Source: Streptosporangiaceae bacterium
Lineage (GTDB): Bacteria > Actinomycetota > Actinomycetes > Streptosporangiales > Streptosporangiaceae
Assembly (NCBI GenBank): GCA_030042885.1
Contig: JASHYW010000079.1
Span: 1 to 7,361, forward strand
Direction of reading: 5' to 3'
Length of the DNA stretch: 7,361 nt
Shown here: in pieces, positions 1 through 6,989 of the stretch
Numbering within the stretch: position 1 is the first letter of the stretch
Layout: every line of letters begins with the position of its first letter
Notes under the pieces: model-generated
Told to the model about the DNA's origin: nothing
Databases searched by the model: none
Seen by the model: the letters and a program-made list of their open reading frames with translations, nothing else
Translations under genes and position numbers: made by a program

Positions 1-1980
1 CGGGTGAACACCGTCCTGCAGACCTGCTTTTTCGCCATCTCCGGGGTCATGCCGCGGGACGAGGCGATCAAGGCGATCAAGGCAGCGATCGCCAAGACCT
101 ACAGCCGGCGCGGCCCCGAGGTCGTCGCCCGCAACGACGCCGCCGTGGACGTGGCCCTGGCAGCACTGCACCGGGTCGAGAACCCCGGGCGGGTGACCGT
201 CACCCGAAGCGTGCCGCTCATCGTCCCGGCGGACGCGCCGGAGTTCGTCCGCGCCGTGACCGCCCAGATGATGGCGGGCCGTGGTGATGACCTACCAGTC
301 AGCGCGCTCCCCGTGGATGGCACCTACCCCACCGGCACGGCGGCGTATGAGAAGCGGAATATCTCCGACGACGTGGCCGCGTGGGACCCGGACCTGTGCA
401 TCCAGTGCGGCAGCTGCAGTTTCGTCTGCCCGCACAGCGTGATCCGGTCCAAGTTCTACGACGTCAGCCAGTTGGCCGGGGCGCCGGAGGAGTTCCCGGT
501 CATGCCGCTGGACGCCCGCGGGTTGCCGGATGCCCGGTACACCCTGCAGGTCTACGCTGAGGACTGCACCGGCTGCGGGCTGTGCGTCGAGGCCTGCCCG
601 GTGTCGGCGCCCGGCGATCCCAGTCACAAGGCGATCAATCTCGCTCCCAGCGAACCGCTCCTGGACAGCGCCAGGCGCAACATCGCGTTCTTCGAGACGA
701 TCCCGGTTAATGACCGGTCACGGGTCGACTTCGGAACGGTCCGCGGCACCCAGTTCCTGCAGCCGCTGTTCGAGTTCTCCGGCGCGTGCGCCGGCTGCGG
801 CGAGACGCCGTACCTCAAGCTCGTGTCCCAGCTGTTCGGCGACCGGCTGGTGATCGCCAACGCGACCGGCTGCTCGTCGATCTACGGCGGCAACCTGCCG
901 ACCACCCCCTGGACCACCGATCAGGCAGGACGCGGCCCGGCCTGGTCCAACTCGCTGTTCGAAGACAACGCCGAGTTCGGACTCGGCTTCCGGCTCGCCG
1001 CCGACCAGCACCTCACCCTGGCCCGCCGTCGGCTGGCCGAGCTCAAAGACGCGCTCGGCCCCGGCGGACCGGAGCTCGCCGAGGCGATCCTGGCCGCGCC
1101 GCAGCGGCGCGAAACCGAGTACGCGGCCCAGCGCGAACGGGTCACCGAGCTCAAGCGCCGCCTGGCGGAGCTGGACCAGGCGAATCCCGCCGTGGCGGAC
1201 CTGAACAGCGTGATGGATAACCTGGTCCGCCGCAGCGTATGGATCGTCGGCGGCGACGGCTGGGCCTACGACATCGGCGCCGGCGGGCTCGACCACGTGC
1301 TGGCCAGCGGTCGCGACGTCAACGTGCTGGTGCTGGACACCGAGGTGTACTCCAACACCGGCGGGCAGGCATCGAAGTCGACGCCGCCCGGCGCGGTCGC
1401 CAAGTTCGCCGCGGCCGGCAAGAACGTCCCCAAGAAGGACCTGGCCCTGCAGGCGATCGCCTACGGCAACGTCTACGTGGCCCGGGTGGCCATGGGCGCA
1501 GACCCTCAGCAGACGCTGCGGGCACTCCGCGAGGCGGAGGCCTACGAGGGACCCTCCCTGGTGCTCGCCTACAGCCACTGCATCGCACACGGCATCGAGA
1601 AAGACGGGATGCCGCTGCGCAACGGGATGGACCAGCAGTACCGCGCCGTGGCCAGCGGCTACTGGCCGCTGATCCGCTACGATCCGGTGCTGCGCGAAGC
1701 CGGCCGCAACCCGTTCCTGCTCGACTCACACCGGCCGAGGATTCCGCTGGCCGCCTACACCGGGCGGGAACTCCGTTATCGCATCCTGGAACGCACCAAC
1801 CCCGAAGCAGCCGAGCGCCTGCTCAGCCGGGCCCAGCAACAGGTCAACCAGCGGTGGGCCACGTATGAGGAAATGGCGGCCCGCGGCCCGGACCGGTTCC
1901 CAGGCGGCATCGACAGCACCGTCCGGGCAGCCACCGCCGGGGACGTGCCGAGCACGATGGGACCAGACGATGAACCTTGA
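1..1980 (+). CDS. nifJ: Pyruvate:ferredoxin (flavodoxin) oxidoreductase, C-terminal part (5' end outside window)
   Basis: Single-chain enzyme that oxidatively decarboxylates pyruvate to acetyl-CoA and passes electrons to ferredoxin or flavodoxin in the cytoplasm. The frame is open from base 1, and its first residues (RVNTVLQTCFFAISGV) match an internal NifJ segment, so the GTG at 4 is not a true start. Roughly the first 45% of the usual ~1,170-1,200 residues is missing. Visible in order: two CxxCxxCxxxCP-type [4Fe-4S] motifs (Cys codons at 397, 406, 415, 427 and 565, 574, 583, 595); a third-cluster CAGC pair (787, 796) with further cysteines at 871 (ATGCSSIYGG) and 1579 (SHCIAHG); and the thiamine-diphosphate/Mg site GDGWAYDIG (1255 on) with EVYSNTGGQ (from 1342). 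No frameshift or lost key residue was seen. The last ~25 residues are a poorly conserved tail. It overlaps the next gene by 11 bases. Pyruvate specificity is inferred from overall NifJ similarity. Confidence 0.96.
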   Translation, partial: RVNTVLQTCFFAISGVMPRDEAIKAIKAAIAKTYSRRGPEVVARNDAAVDVALAALHRVENPGRVTVTRSVPLIVPADAPEFVRAVTAQMMAGRGDDLPVSALPVDGTYPTGTAAYEKRNISDDVAAWDPDLCIQCGSCSFVCPHSVIRSKFYDVSQLAGAPEEFPVMPLDARGLPDARYTLQVYAEDCTGCGLCVEACPVSAPGDPSHKAINLAPSEPLLDSARRNIAFFETIPVNDRSRVDFGTVRGTQFLQPLFEFSGACAGCGETPYLKLVSQLFGDRLVIANATGCSSIYGGNLPTTPWTTDQAGRGPAWSNSLFEDNAEFGLGFRLAADQHLTLARRRLAELKDALGPGGPELAEAILAAPQRRETEYAAQRERVTELKRRLAELDQANPAVADLNSVMDNLVRRSVWIVGGDGWAYDIGAGGLDHVLASGRDVNVLVLDTEVYSNTGGQASKSTPPGAVAKFAAAGKNVPKKDLALQAIAYGNVYVARVAMGADPQQTLRALREAEAYEGPSLVLAYSHCIAHGIEKDGMPLRNGMDQQYRAVASGYWPLIRYDPVLREAGRNPFLLDSHRPRIPLAAYTGRELRYRILERTNPEAAERLLSRAQQQVNQRWATYEEMAARGPDRFPGGIDSTVRAATAGDVPSTMGPDDEP

Positions 1981-2971
1981 CACCAGTTACCTGGGCCTGA
2001 AGCTGCGCAACCCGCTGGTCGCCTCGGCCGGCCCAATGACCCAGACCGCCGACAGGATCGCGCGGCTCGCCGAGGCGGGCGTAGGCGCCGTCGTGCTGCC
2101 ATCGCTGTTCGAGGAGCAGATCCGGGCCGAAGCGGACCGGGACGAGCGCCTGGCCGAGGCCGGCATCGACAGCTTCGGCGAGGCCATGACCTACCTGATC
2201 GACCCAGACGCCAGCATCTGGCCCCGCCAGTACCTCAGCCTCATCGAACGTGCCGCCGGTTCGGGCGTCCCGGTGGTCGCCAGCCTCAACGGCAGCACCA
2301 CCGGCGGGTGGACCGATCACGCCCGCGCCATGCAAGACGCGGGCGCGGCCGCGATCGAGCTGAACATCTATTACCTGCCCGGTGACCCGCTTATCCCCGC
2401 GCGTGACGCCGAACAGCGGTACGTCGATGTTCTGACCACGGTCAAGGCCGTGGTCAGTATCCCGGTCGCGGTCAAGCTGAACCCGTACTTCAGCTCCCTC
2501 GGCGAGATGGCGGTCCGCCTCGACCGCGCAGGCGCGGACGGACTGGTCCTGTTCAATCGCTACATGCAGACCGACATCAACCCCGATACCCTCACCGTCA
2601 GCACCGGGTTCAAGCTGTCCAGCCCGGCCGAGGCCACGCTAGCCCGGTCCTGGATCGCCCGGCTGCGCGGCCAGGTGCGGGCCTCGCTCGCCGCCAGCAC
2701 CGGTGTGGAAACCGCCGATGACGTGGCCGCCTACTTGCTGGCCGGCGCGGACGTGGTGATGACGACATCGGCGCTGCTGCGACACGGCGCTGGTCACGTG
2801 GCGGTGCTGCTCGACGGGCTGACGGCCTGGATGGAACGCAAAGGATTCGGCTCCACCGATGAAATCCGCGGGATGTTCGCCGCGACGGCCGGCGCCAGCC
2901 AGGCGGACTTCGGACGGGTTGGCTACCTCAGTGCCATCGAGCGAGCCACCCGGACCTACGCGCCCCGGTAA
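1970..2971 (+). CDS. Dihydroorotate dehydrogenase-like FMN protein, probably not a true DHODH
   Basis: A 333-residue TIM-barrel flavoprotein of the DHOD-like subgroup. The ATG at 1970 lies inside the end of nifJ (11-base overlap) and begins MNLDTSYLGLKLRNPLV, the normal family N-terminus. The frame is open further upstream, but that extension (from 1865) is only nifJ read out of phase. FMN-site features are kept: NPLVASAGPM (14-23), VAVKLNPYF with Lys169 (167-174), and the phosphate-binding end STGVETADDV (243-252) plus GADVVMTTSALLRHG (259-273). Where true enzymes have NxSCPN or NxSSPN with the catalytic Cys/Ser, this one reads NIYYLP (132-137), so the base is absent. From family knowledge, this subgroup is described as having the FMN site but lacking catalytic residues, and members often follow nifJ. 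A role in electron transfer or in support of the oxidoreductase is inference. It is likely translationally coupled to nifJ. Confidence 0.9.
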   Translation: MNLDTSYLGLKLRNPLVASAGPMTQTADRIARLAEAGVGAVVLPSLFEEQIRAEADRDERLAEAGIDSFGEAMTYLIDPDASIWPRQYLSLIERAAGSGVPVVASLNGSTTGGWTDHARAMQDAGAAAIELNIYYLPGDPLIPARDAEQRYVDVLTTVKAVVSIPVAVKLNPYFSSLGEMAVRLDRAGADGLVLFNRYMQTDINPDTLTVSTGFKLSSPAEATLARSWIARLRGQVRASLAASTGVETADDVAAYLLAGADVVMTTSALLRHGAGHVAVLLDGLTAWMERKGFGSTDEIRGMFAATAGASQADFGRVGYLSAIERATRTYAPR

Positions 2972-3394
2972 CCAGCCCCGCCACGCGCGCCGAGGTGAAG
3001 ACGAAGGTGGGATGACGATATGCGCGACCGCGCGGACATCGAGGCCGCCGATCACCCGGATCTACACGGCCTGCGAGTTGCTCGAGCTCACTTGCGCAGC
3101 CGTCCATAACGGCGGGAGTGTGCGCGGCAGCGAGATCGAGTGCCGATCACACTGAGTGAGCAGAAGTAACAAGCCGCTTCGTTTCCTGCCGACTCGGTGC
3201 GGCCAGAGGCTGCGCAACCGATAATGGCACCGCGCCTATTCTCTCTGGTTCCGGATCCCTGTCCAGCGGCGATGGCTGATTGGCCGGCCCGGCCACCAGG
3301 TTGTGCGCACTGACCGCGAGCCAGGACAGCCAGCACTTCCGGTTCGGCCATGTGGCCGGCCTGAGCTGGGAGGGCTGAATGACCTGACGAGCCT
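2972..3394. other. Convergent intergenic spacer, no convincing gene
   Basis: This is 423 bases between two converging genes. Two tiny overlapping + strand ORFs lie near its left end: ATG 3012 to stop 3155 (47 codons) and ATG 3020 to stop 3109 (29 codons, starting MRDRADIEAADH). Both sit just after the purine-rich AAGGTGGG at 3004-3011, which is better placed for the 3020 start. Neither product resembles a family I know. A 105-codon frame on the - strand covering 3088-3405 has a low-complexity Gly/Ala/Arg-rich product and overlaps the end of the neighbouring permease gene. I regard it as chance. Short palindromes occur (GTGCGCAC at 3303-3310, TGGCCGG-C-CCGGCCA at 3281-3295), as does one small hairpin listed separately. 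The stretch is slightly less GC-rich than the genes. It may be decayed coding sequence. Confidence 0.6.
3345..3358 (-). terminator. Weak hairpin after the ABC operon, possible terminator
   Basis: CGGCC-ATGT-GGCCG forms a 5-bp GC stem with a 4-base loop, 36 bases past the stop of the last ABC gene when read on the - strand. There is no T-run after it, which is common for actinomycete terminators but leaves little to prove function. The same stem would form in + strand transcripts coming from the dehydrogenase-like gene. Confidence 0.25.
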
Positions 3395-4240
3395 TTAGGC
3401 ATCACGCAGGCGGAGCGCGAGTGCGCCGAGGACCAGGGCCGCTGCTGCCCAGATGCCCAGCACGCCGAGCCCGCCCCACGGGCTGATCGCCAGGCTGCGC
3501 AGCCCGGTGGTGGCCTGGATGGCCAGCCCGGCGATCGTGGGAGTCCACCGCTCGAGCCGGTGCTGCCAGTGCGCGTTTCCGACGAACGCGAGGATGATCG
3601 GGAACATGTACAGCAATGCGAGCACGACGCCGATGGACACGGCCGAGTCCCGCACGATCACGGCGACGCCTAGGCTCATCAGCGCGATCAGTCCCAGGTA
3701 CAGGACCGAACCGCAGGCGGCGCGCAGTGCCGGCCCGTAGCTCAGCCACACCGGGTGGAAGCCGCGCGCGGCGGTAAAGCCGTGGCCGGGCAGGATCAGG
3801 TGCCCGGCCAGCACGGAGCCGAACACCGCCACCGCGCCGGCCGCCAGCACCAGCGCGGCCAGCAGGGTCGCCTTGGCCGCCAGCAGCGCCGGCCGGTTCG
3901 GCATCGCCGCCAGCGTGGTGCGGATCATGCCCGAGCTGTACTCGTTGCTGATCGTCAGCACGGCCAGGATCGCGACCACGGCCTGGCCGAACTGGACACC
4001 GGTCAGGCTGAGCTTGGTGGTGTCGACCGGGCAGGTCAGATCCTGCGGGCAGTGGGTGGCCCCGACGGCTGCGGTGCTGACCGCAATGGTCAGGGCCACC
4101 ACCGCGAGCAGCAGCCAGGCGGGCCCCGGCACGGTGCGCAGCTTGGTCCACTCGGCGTGCAGCGCGTAGCGCAGGCTCGCCCCGCGCGCTGCCGCCGGTG
4201 CGAGGGCCGCCGCTGGCTGAGCCCGCGCGGTGGCGCTCAT
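3395..4240 (-). CDS. ABC-2 type exporter permease, small subunit
   Basis: A 281-residue integral membrane subunit of an ABC exporter. The start at 4240 is chosen because ATG overlaps the stop of the preceding permease (ATGA, 4237-4240) and has GGCGGGAC just upstream. A longer reading from 4300 would overlap the neighbour by 64 bases. After a ~20-residue Ala-rich N-terminus comes AEWTKLRTVPG (29-39), the amphipathic entry typical of this family. Six membrane segments follow at about 41-60, 79-97, 120-147, 174-195, 201-220 and 257-276. The conserved cytoplasmic stretch NEYSSGMIRTTLAAMPNRP (99-117) lies between segments 2 and 3. The outer loop after segment 1 is only ~20 residues and holds a cysteine pair (C64, C70). 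It is a paralogue of the next permease in the operon and probably pairs with it as a heterodimer. The substrate cannot be read from the sequence. Confidence 0.9.
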   Translation of the reverse strand: MSATARAQPAAALAPAAARGASLRYALHAEWTKLRTVPGPAWLLLAVVALTIAVSTAAVGATHCPQDLTCPVDTTKLSLTGVQFGQAVVAILAVLTISNEYSSGMIRTTLAAMPNRPALLAAKATLLAALVLAAGAVAVFGSVLAGHLILPGHGFTAARGFHPVWLSYGPALRAACGSVLYLGLIALMSLGVAVIVRDSAVSIGVVLALLYMFPIILAFVGNAHWQHRLERWTPTIAGLAIQATTGLRSLAISPWGGLGVLGIWAAAALVLGALALRLRDA

Positions 4241-5874
4241 GCGTCCCGCCGCCGGAGCATGACCAGAGCCAGGGCGAGGGCCGCAGCGGTCCAGAGGCAC
4301 AGGACGGCAAACCCGGCGTAGGGCGACAGCGGGTAGGAACCTTGCACCGGCGAGATGATGGTGGTGACCTGCGGGTACCGCGGGATGCTCTGCTCGATCG
4401 CCAGGCCCGCGGCCGGGGTCAGCCGCAGCAGCCAGTCACCGGCCCCGGCGGGCACGATATTCAGCGCGCTGAGCAGGAACGGCATAACGACGATCAGTAC
4501 CGCGATCGTGATCGCGGCCGCGCTGCGCCGCAGGATGGCACCCAGGGCGACGGCGAAGACCGCGGCCAGGGCCAGCATGGCCGCCGTGCCGGCGATGACC
4601 CGCAGTTCGGTCAGTACGGGCGCGGTCAGCAGTACCTGACCATGGTTCTCCTCCTTCGGGACACCGACGGCGATCGAGACGGCTGCGGCAACCAGCCCGG
4701 TGACGAATGCCACCGCGCCGATCACCACGGCCTTGCCGGCCAGTACCGCGCCGCGCCTAGGCGTGGCGGCCAGCGTGGTGCGGATGAGGCCGCGCCGGTA
4801 TTCGGTGCTGAAGAACATCGCCGCCACGGCCACGATCGCAATCAGGCCCAGGAACGCGCCGACCAGGCTCTGCCCTATCGTCACCGTCGGCAACCCGCTG
4901 CCCGGCCCCGGCGTGACCGGTGCGATGTCGCCGGACCCGGTCACGGTGAACGTACCGCCAGTGCGGGTATACGGCGCCGAGCCCGGACCGGCGCCCGGGT
5001 TTAGTCCGGCCGGGCCCCCGCCGCCGACTGTGGTGCCGGCCCAGGTGCCGGGCGATGAGCCGGTCAGGCTGACGTGATCGAAGACACCGGTGGCCTGGGC
5101 GGGTCCGCTGTTAGTGCTGCCGCCGCCGAACGAGTCCTGGCTTACCGTGTAGTCCGGCGAGGTCGCGAACATGCCGACCTGAACGGTCGACGGCAGCCCG
5201 GTCAGCTGGACCGTGCCGACCCGGGTCCAGTGCGTGCCGTCGGCGGAGTCGTAGCCGGTGATCGTGTCGCCGGACCGCGTCAGCCGCAGCCAGCGCGGGT
5301 ATGCCGCCGACACGCGGCCCGGCATGCCCGCGATGTCCCCGGTGTAGTTGTACTGCATGCGGACCCCGTTACTGCCGGTCACCATCATGGCCGCGTAGGC
5401 CGAGCCCTGATGGGTGCTCTGCTTGATGATGATTCCCGCTTTGGCCCACGCCGCGAGGCCCGGCACCGTGCTGCGGCCGCCCACCTGCAGGGGCCCTGCG
5501 CTGAGATTGGCGTGCTCGCCCGTCAGCGCCGTGACGCGCGCGGTGATGCTGCCGTTCCCGGTCAGCGGCTGGCGCACGAAGGAGAAACTGTCGGTCACGA
5601 CCTCGCCGCCCGGCCCGTGCGGGACGTAGGGCAGGCAGGCCTTGCCGGTTTCCTGCGGACCGCCGTTTGTCCCGCAGCCGATGTTCATATTCGAGGCCGC
5701 GAACAGGCCGAGGAAGATCGTCAGCAGCGCGGCCAGGATCATCCCGATCCCCCAGCCGCGCACGGTGCGGAACTTGGTCCACTCGGCGCGCAGCACGGCG
5801 CCGAAGCCGCCGCCGCGGGGACCATCACCGAGCCCGGCATCAGGCCGCGGCACCGAGATCGCCTGCCTCGTCAT
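4237..5874 (-). CDS. ABC-2 type exporter permease with large extracytoplasmic ConA-like domain
   Basis: A 545-residue permease, about twice the length of its partner. ATG at 5874 overlaps the ATPase stop (ATGA, 5871-5874), and AGGAGG sits 7 bases upstream. AEWTKFRTVRG (30-40) precedes membrane segment 1 (42-60). Residues 61-332 lie outside, beginning with a cysteine pair (C67, C80). Residues ~92-270 look like a concanavalin-A-like (DUF1349-type) beta-sandwich: DSFSFVRQPLTGNGSITARV (95-114), WAKAGIIIKQS (143-153), RWLRLTRSGDTITGYDSADG (194-213), WTRVG (216-220) and FDHVSLTG (265-272). A Gly/Pro/Thr-rich stretch with GGTFTVTGSGDIAP (306-319) leads to segment 2 (~333-355). STEYRRGLIRTTLAATPRRG (356-375) then matches the partner. 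Further segments lie at about 379-404, 426-447, 452-471 and 519-539. Such domains are known from secreted carbohydrate-active enzymes, so ligand binding outside the cell is inferred. The true ligand is unknown. Confidence 0.9.
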   Translation of the reverse strand: MTRQAISVPRPDAGLGDGPRGGGFGAVLRAEWTKFRTVRGWGIGMILAALLTIFLGLFAASNMNIGCGTNGGPQETGKACLPYVPHGPGGEVVTDSFSFVRQPLTGNGSITARVTALTGEHANLSAGPLQVGGRSTVPGLAAWAKAGIIIKQSTHQGSAYAAMMVTGSNGVRMQYNYTGDIAGMPGRVSAAYPRWLRLTRSGDTITGYDSADGTHWTRVGTVQLTGLPSTVQVGMFATSPDYTVSQDSFGGGSTNSGPAQATGVFDHVSLTGSSPGTWAGTTVGGGGPAGLNPGAGPGSAPYTRTGGTFTVTGSGDIAPVTPGPGSGLPTVTIGQSLVGAFLGLIAIVAVAAMFFSTEYRRGLIRTTLAATPRRGAVLAGKAVVIGAVAFVTGLVAAAVSIAVGVPKEENHGQVLLTAPVLTELRVIAGTAAMLALAAVFAVALGAILRRSAAAITIAVLIVVMPFLLSALNIVPAGAGDWLLRLTPAAGLAIEQSIPRYPQVTTIISPVQGSYPLSPYAGFAVLCLWTAAALALALVMLRRRDA

Positions 5875-6818
5875 CTCGGCGCCTCCTGCGTGGCGCCGGC
5901 GTCAAATCCGGCCGGGCGGAACTCGACGGCCTGCCTGGTCAGCTGCATGTAGGCCTGCTCCAGGGTCGCCCGGTGCGCGGAGACCTCGACGAACGGCACG
6001 GCCTTCTCGCCGAGCAGCGCGACGACCCGCTCGGCAGGCAGGCCCGAGATCGTGAGCACGTCCTGGCCGGACGCGACGACGGTGGCCCCCGCGTGTTCGA
6101 GCACCGCCGCCGCCTCCGGCCGAGCCCATGTGCGCAACGTCACCCGGTCACCGGAGGCGGCCGCCAGGAGGCTCGCCACCGTCGTGTCGGCGATGACCTT
6201 CCCGCGCCCGACGACGACCAGATGATCCGCGGTGTCCTGGAGCTCGCTCATCAGGTGGCTGGACACCAGCACCGTCCGCCCATCGGCGGCCAGCGACCGC
6301 AAGAACCCGCGCATCCACACGATGCCCTCGGGGTCCATCCCGTTGAACGGCTCGTCCAGCATGATCGCCGCGGGGTTGCCCAGCATCGCCCCGGCGATCC
6401 CTAGCCGCTGCCGCATGCCCAGCGAGTAGCCGCCCGCGCGCCGCCTGGCCACGCCCTGCAGGCCCGCCTGCTCGATCACCTCATCCACCCGCCTGGCGGC
6501 CAGGCCCTGCGAGTGCGCGAGCCAGAGCAGGTGGTTGCGGGCGCTGCGGCTCGGCTGGAGCGCGCCCGCGTCCAGCAGCGAGCCGAGCACCCGCATCGGC
6601 TGCCACAGGCTCGCGTACGGCTTGCCGCCGACCAGGGCCCTGCCCTCGTCGGCCGCGTCCAGGCCGAGTATGACCCGCATGGTGGTGGACTTGCCGGCCC
6701 CGTTCGGGCCGACGAAGCCGGTGACCTGGCCGGGCTCGACGGTGAACGACATGCCGTCCAGCGCCAGCGTCGATCCGAACCGCTTGCGCAGCCCGTTGAC
6801 TTCGATCGTGGCTTGCAT
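5871..6818 (-). CDS. ABC exporter ATP-binding protein (drug-efflux/BcrA-like type)
   Basis: A 315-residue cytoplasmic ATPase that powers the two permeases encoded after it. ATG at 6818 is preferred over GTG at 6839 because AAGGAAGGA lies directly ahead of it and the protein then opens MQATIEVNGLRKRFG, the normal beginning. Motifs: Walker A GPNGAGKST (37-45), signature YSLGM (131-135, a degenerate LSGGQ as often seen in this group), Walker B AIMLDEP (151-157) with Glu156, D-loop NGMD (159-162), and switch His188 in SSH. The Q-loop region (about 78-90) has SLLDAGAL and no clear glutamine at the usual place, in my reading. Residues after ~225 form the C-terminal extension usual for exporter ATPases of this kind. 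It is first in a three-gene operon, with its stop overlapping the next start. The drug-resistance label is by similarity of type only. Confidence 0.93.
   Translation of the reverse strand: MQATIEVNGLRKRFGSTLALDGMSFTVEPGQVTGFVGPNGAGKSTTMRVILGLDAADEGRALVGGKPYASLWQPMRVLGSLLDAGALQPSRSARNHLLWLAHSQGLAARRVDEVIEQAGLQGVARRRAGGYSLGMRQRLGIAGAMLGNPAAIMLDEPFNGMDPEGIVWMRGFLRSLAADGRTVLVSSHLMSELQDTADHLVVVGRGKVIADTTVASLLAAASGDRVTLRTWARPEAAAVLEHAGATVVASGQDVLTISGLPAERVVALLGEKAVPFVEVSAHRATLEQAYMQLTRQAVEFRPAGFDAGATQEAPR
5882..5887 (-). promoter_or_regulatory. Ribosome binding site of the large permease
   Basis: A perfect AGGAGG on the - strand, 7 bases before ATG 5874 and inside the end of the ATPase gene. It suggests strong independent initiation in addition to coupling through the ATGA overlap. 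Confidence 0.8.
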
Positions 6819-6821
6819 CGG

Positions 6822-6830
6822 TCCTTCCTT
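6822..6830 (-). promoter_or_regulatory. Ribosome binding site deciding the ATPase start
   Basis: AAGGAAGGA on the - strand lies three bases (CCG) before ATG 6818. Its AGGA cores, the stronger being the distal one, are suitably placed for 6818 but fall inside the reading frame if GTG 6839 were used. This favours the shorter 315-residue protein. Confidence 0.65.
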
Positions 6831-6877
6831 CTTGATCACAGCGGAAACTTGCCAACCTCCGTTCTACGGGGGTGGCC

Positions 6878-6915
6878 ATAACATGGGCCGCACGGACGCT
6901 GTTATCCCGTTGTTA
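6878..6915. promoter_or_regulatory. Candidate operator in the divergent promoter region (TGTTA/TAACA repeats)
   Basis: Within the 171-base gap between the divergent ATPase and kinase genes, ATAACA (6878-6883) and TGTTAT (6900-6905) form a 6-base inverted repeat. TGTTA recurs at 6911-6915, exactly 11 bases after the TGTTA at 6900. Spacings of 21 and 11 bases are close to whole helical turns, and tandem sites 10-11 bases apart are typical of OmpR-type response regulators. These AT-containing words stand out in GC-rich surroundings. I could not place confident -35/-10 boxes for either direction. Regulation by the adjacent two-component system is inference. Confidence 0.35.
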
Positions 6916-6976
6916 GGTCGGCCGAGCCATGCTGAAGCTTGGGATGGCGGCCCCTGACCAGGCCCGCTGCCGATGC

Positions 6977-6983
6977 AAGGGAG
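6977..6983 (+). promoter_or_regulatory. Ribosome binding site of the histidine kinase gene
   Basis: AAGGGAG lies 6 bases before ATG 6990, with a further GAGG directly ahead of the ATG. It supports this start, which gives a short basic N-terminus followed at once by a membrane segment. Confidence 0.65.
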
Positions 6984-6989
6984 ACGAGG

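Noticed and set aside
718..1590. Long open frame (290 codons) on the - strand opposite nifJ
   Set aside because: It is a GC-rich shadow of the nifJ frame. The product has no recognisable motifs, while the + strand frame has full NifJ motifs across the same bases.
1865..1969. 35-codon upstream extension of the dehydrogenase-like protein
   Set aside because: It lies entirely inside nifJ out of phase. The ATG at 1970 gives the family's normal N-terminus.
3281..3295. Perfect palindrome TGGCCGG-C-CCGGCCA as terminator or operator
   Set aside because: A one-base centre cannot form a normal hairpin loop without losing pairs, and GGCC-type palindromes are frequent by chance at this GC content.
3210..3380. 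Possible transposase remnant on the - strand (reading WLSWLAVSAHNL)
   Set aside because: The likeness to the hydrophobic 'AHNL' stretch of some transposases is only a few residues long. No flanking terminal repeats or further transposase motifs were found.
3088..3405. 105-codon - strand frame in the convergent spacer
   Set aside because: Low-complexity composition, no convincing ribosome site, overlap with the permease stop and no family resemblance.
3402..4310. 302-codon open frame on the - strand overlapping the small permease in another phase
   Set aside because: The product is Arg/Gly/Ala-rich with no membrane segments. The permease frame shows six hydrophobic segments and family motifs.
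6819..6839. GTG 6839 as the start of the ABC ATPase
   Set aside because: The seven added residues are encoded by the purine-rich ribosome site itself. ATG 6818 gives the standard N-terminus.
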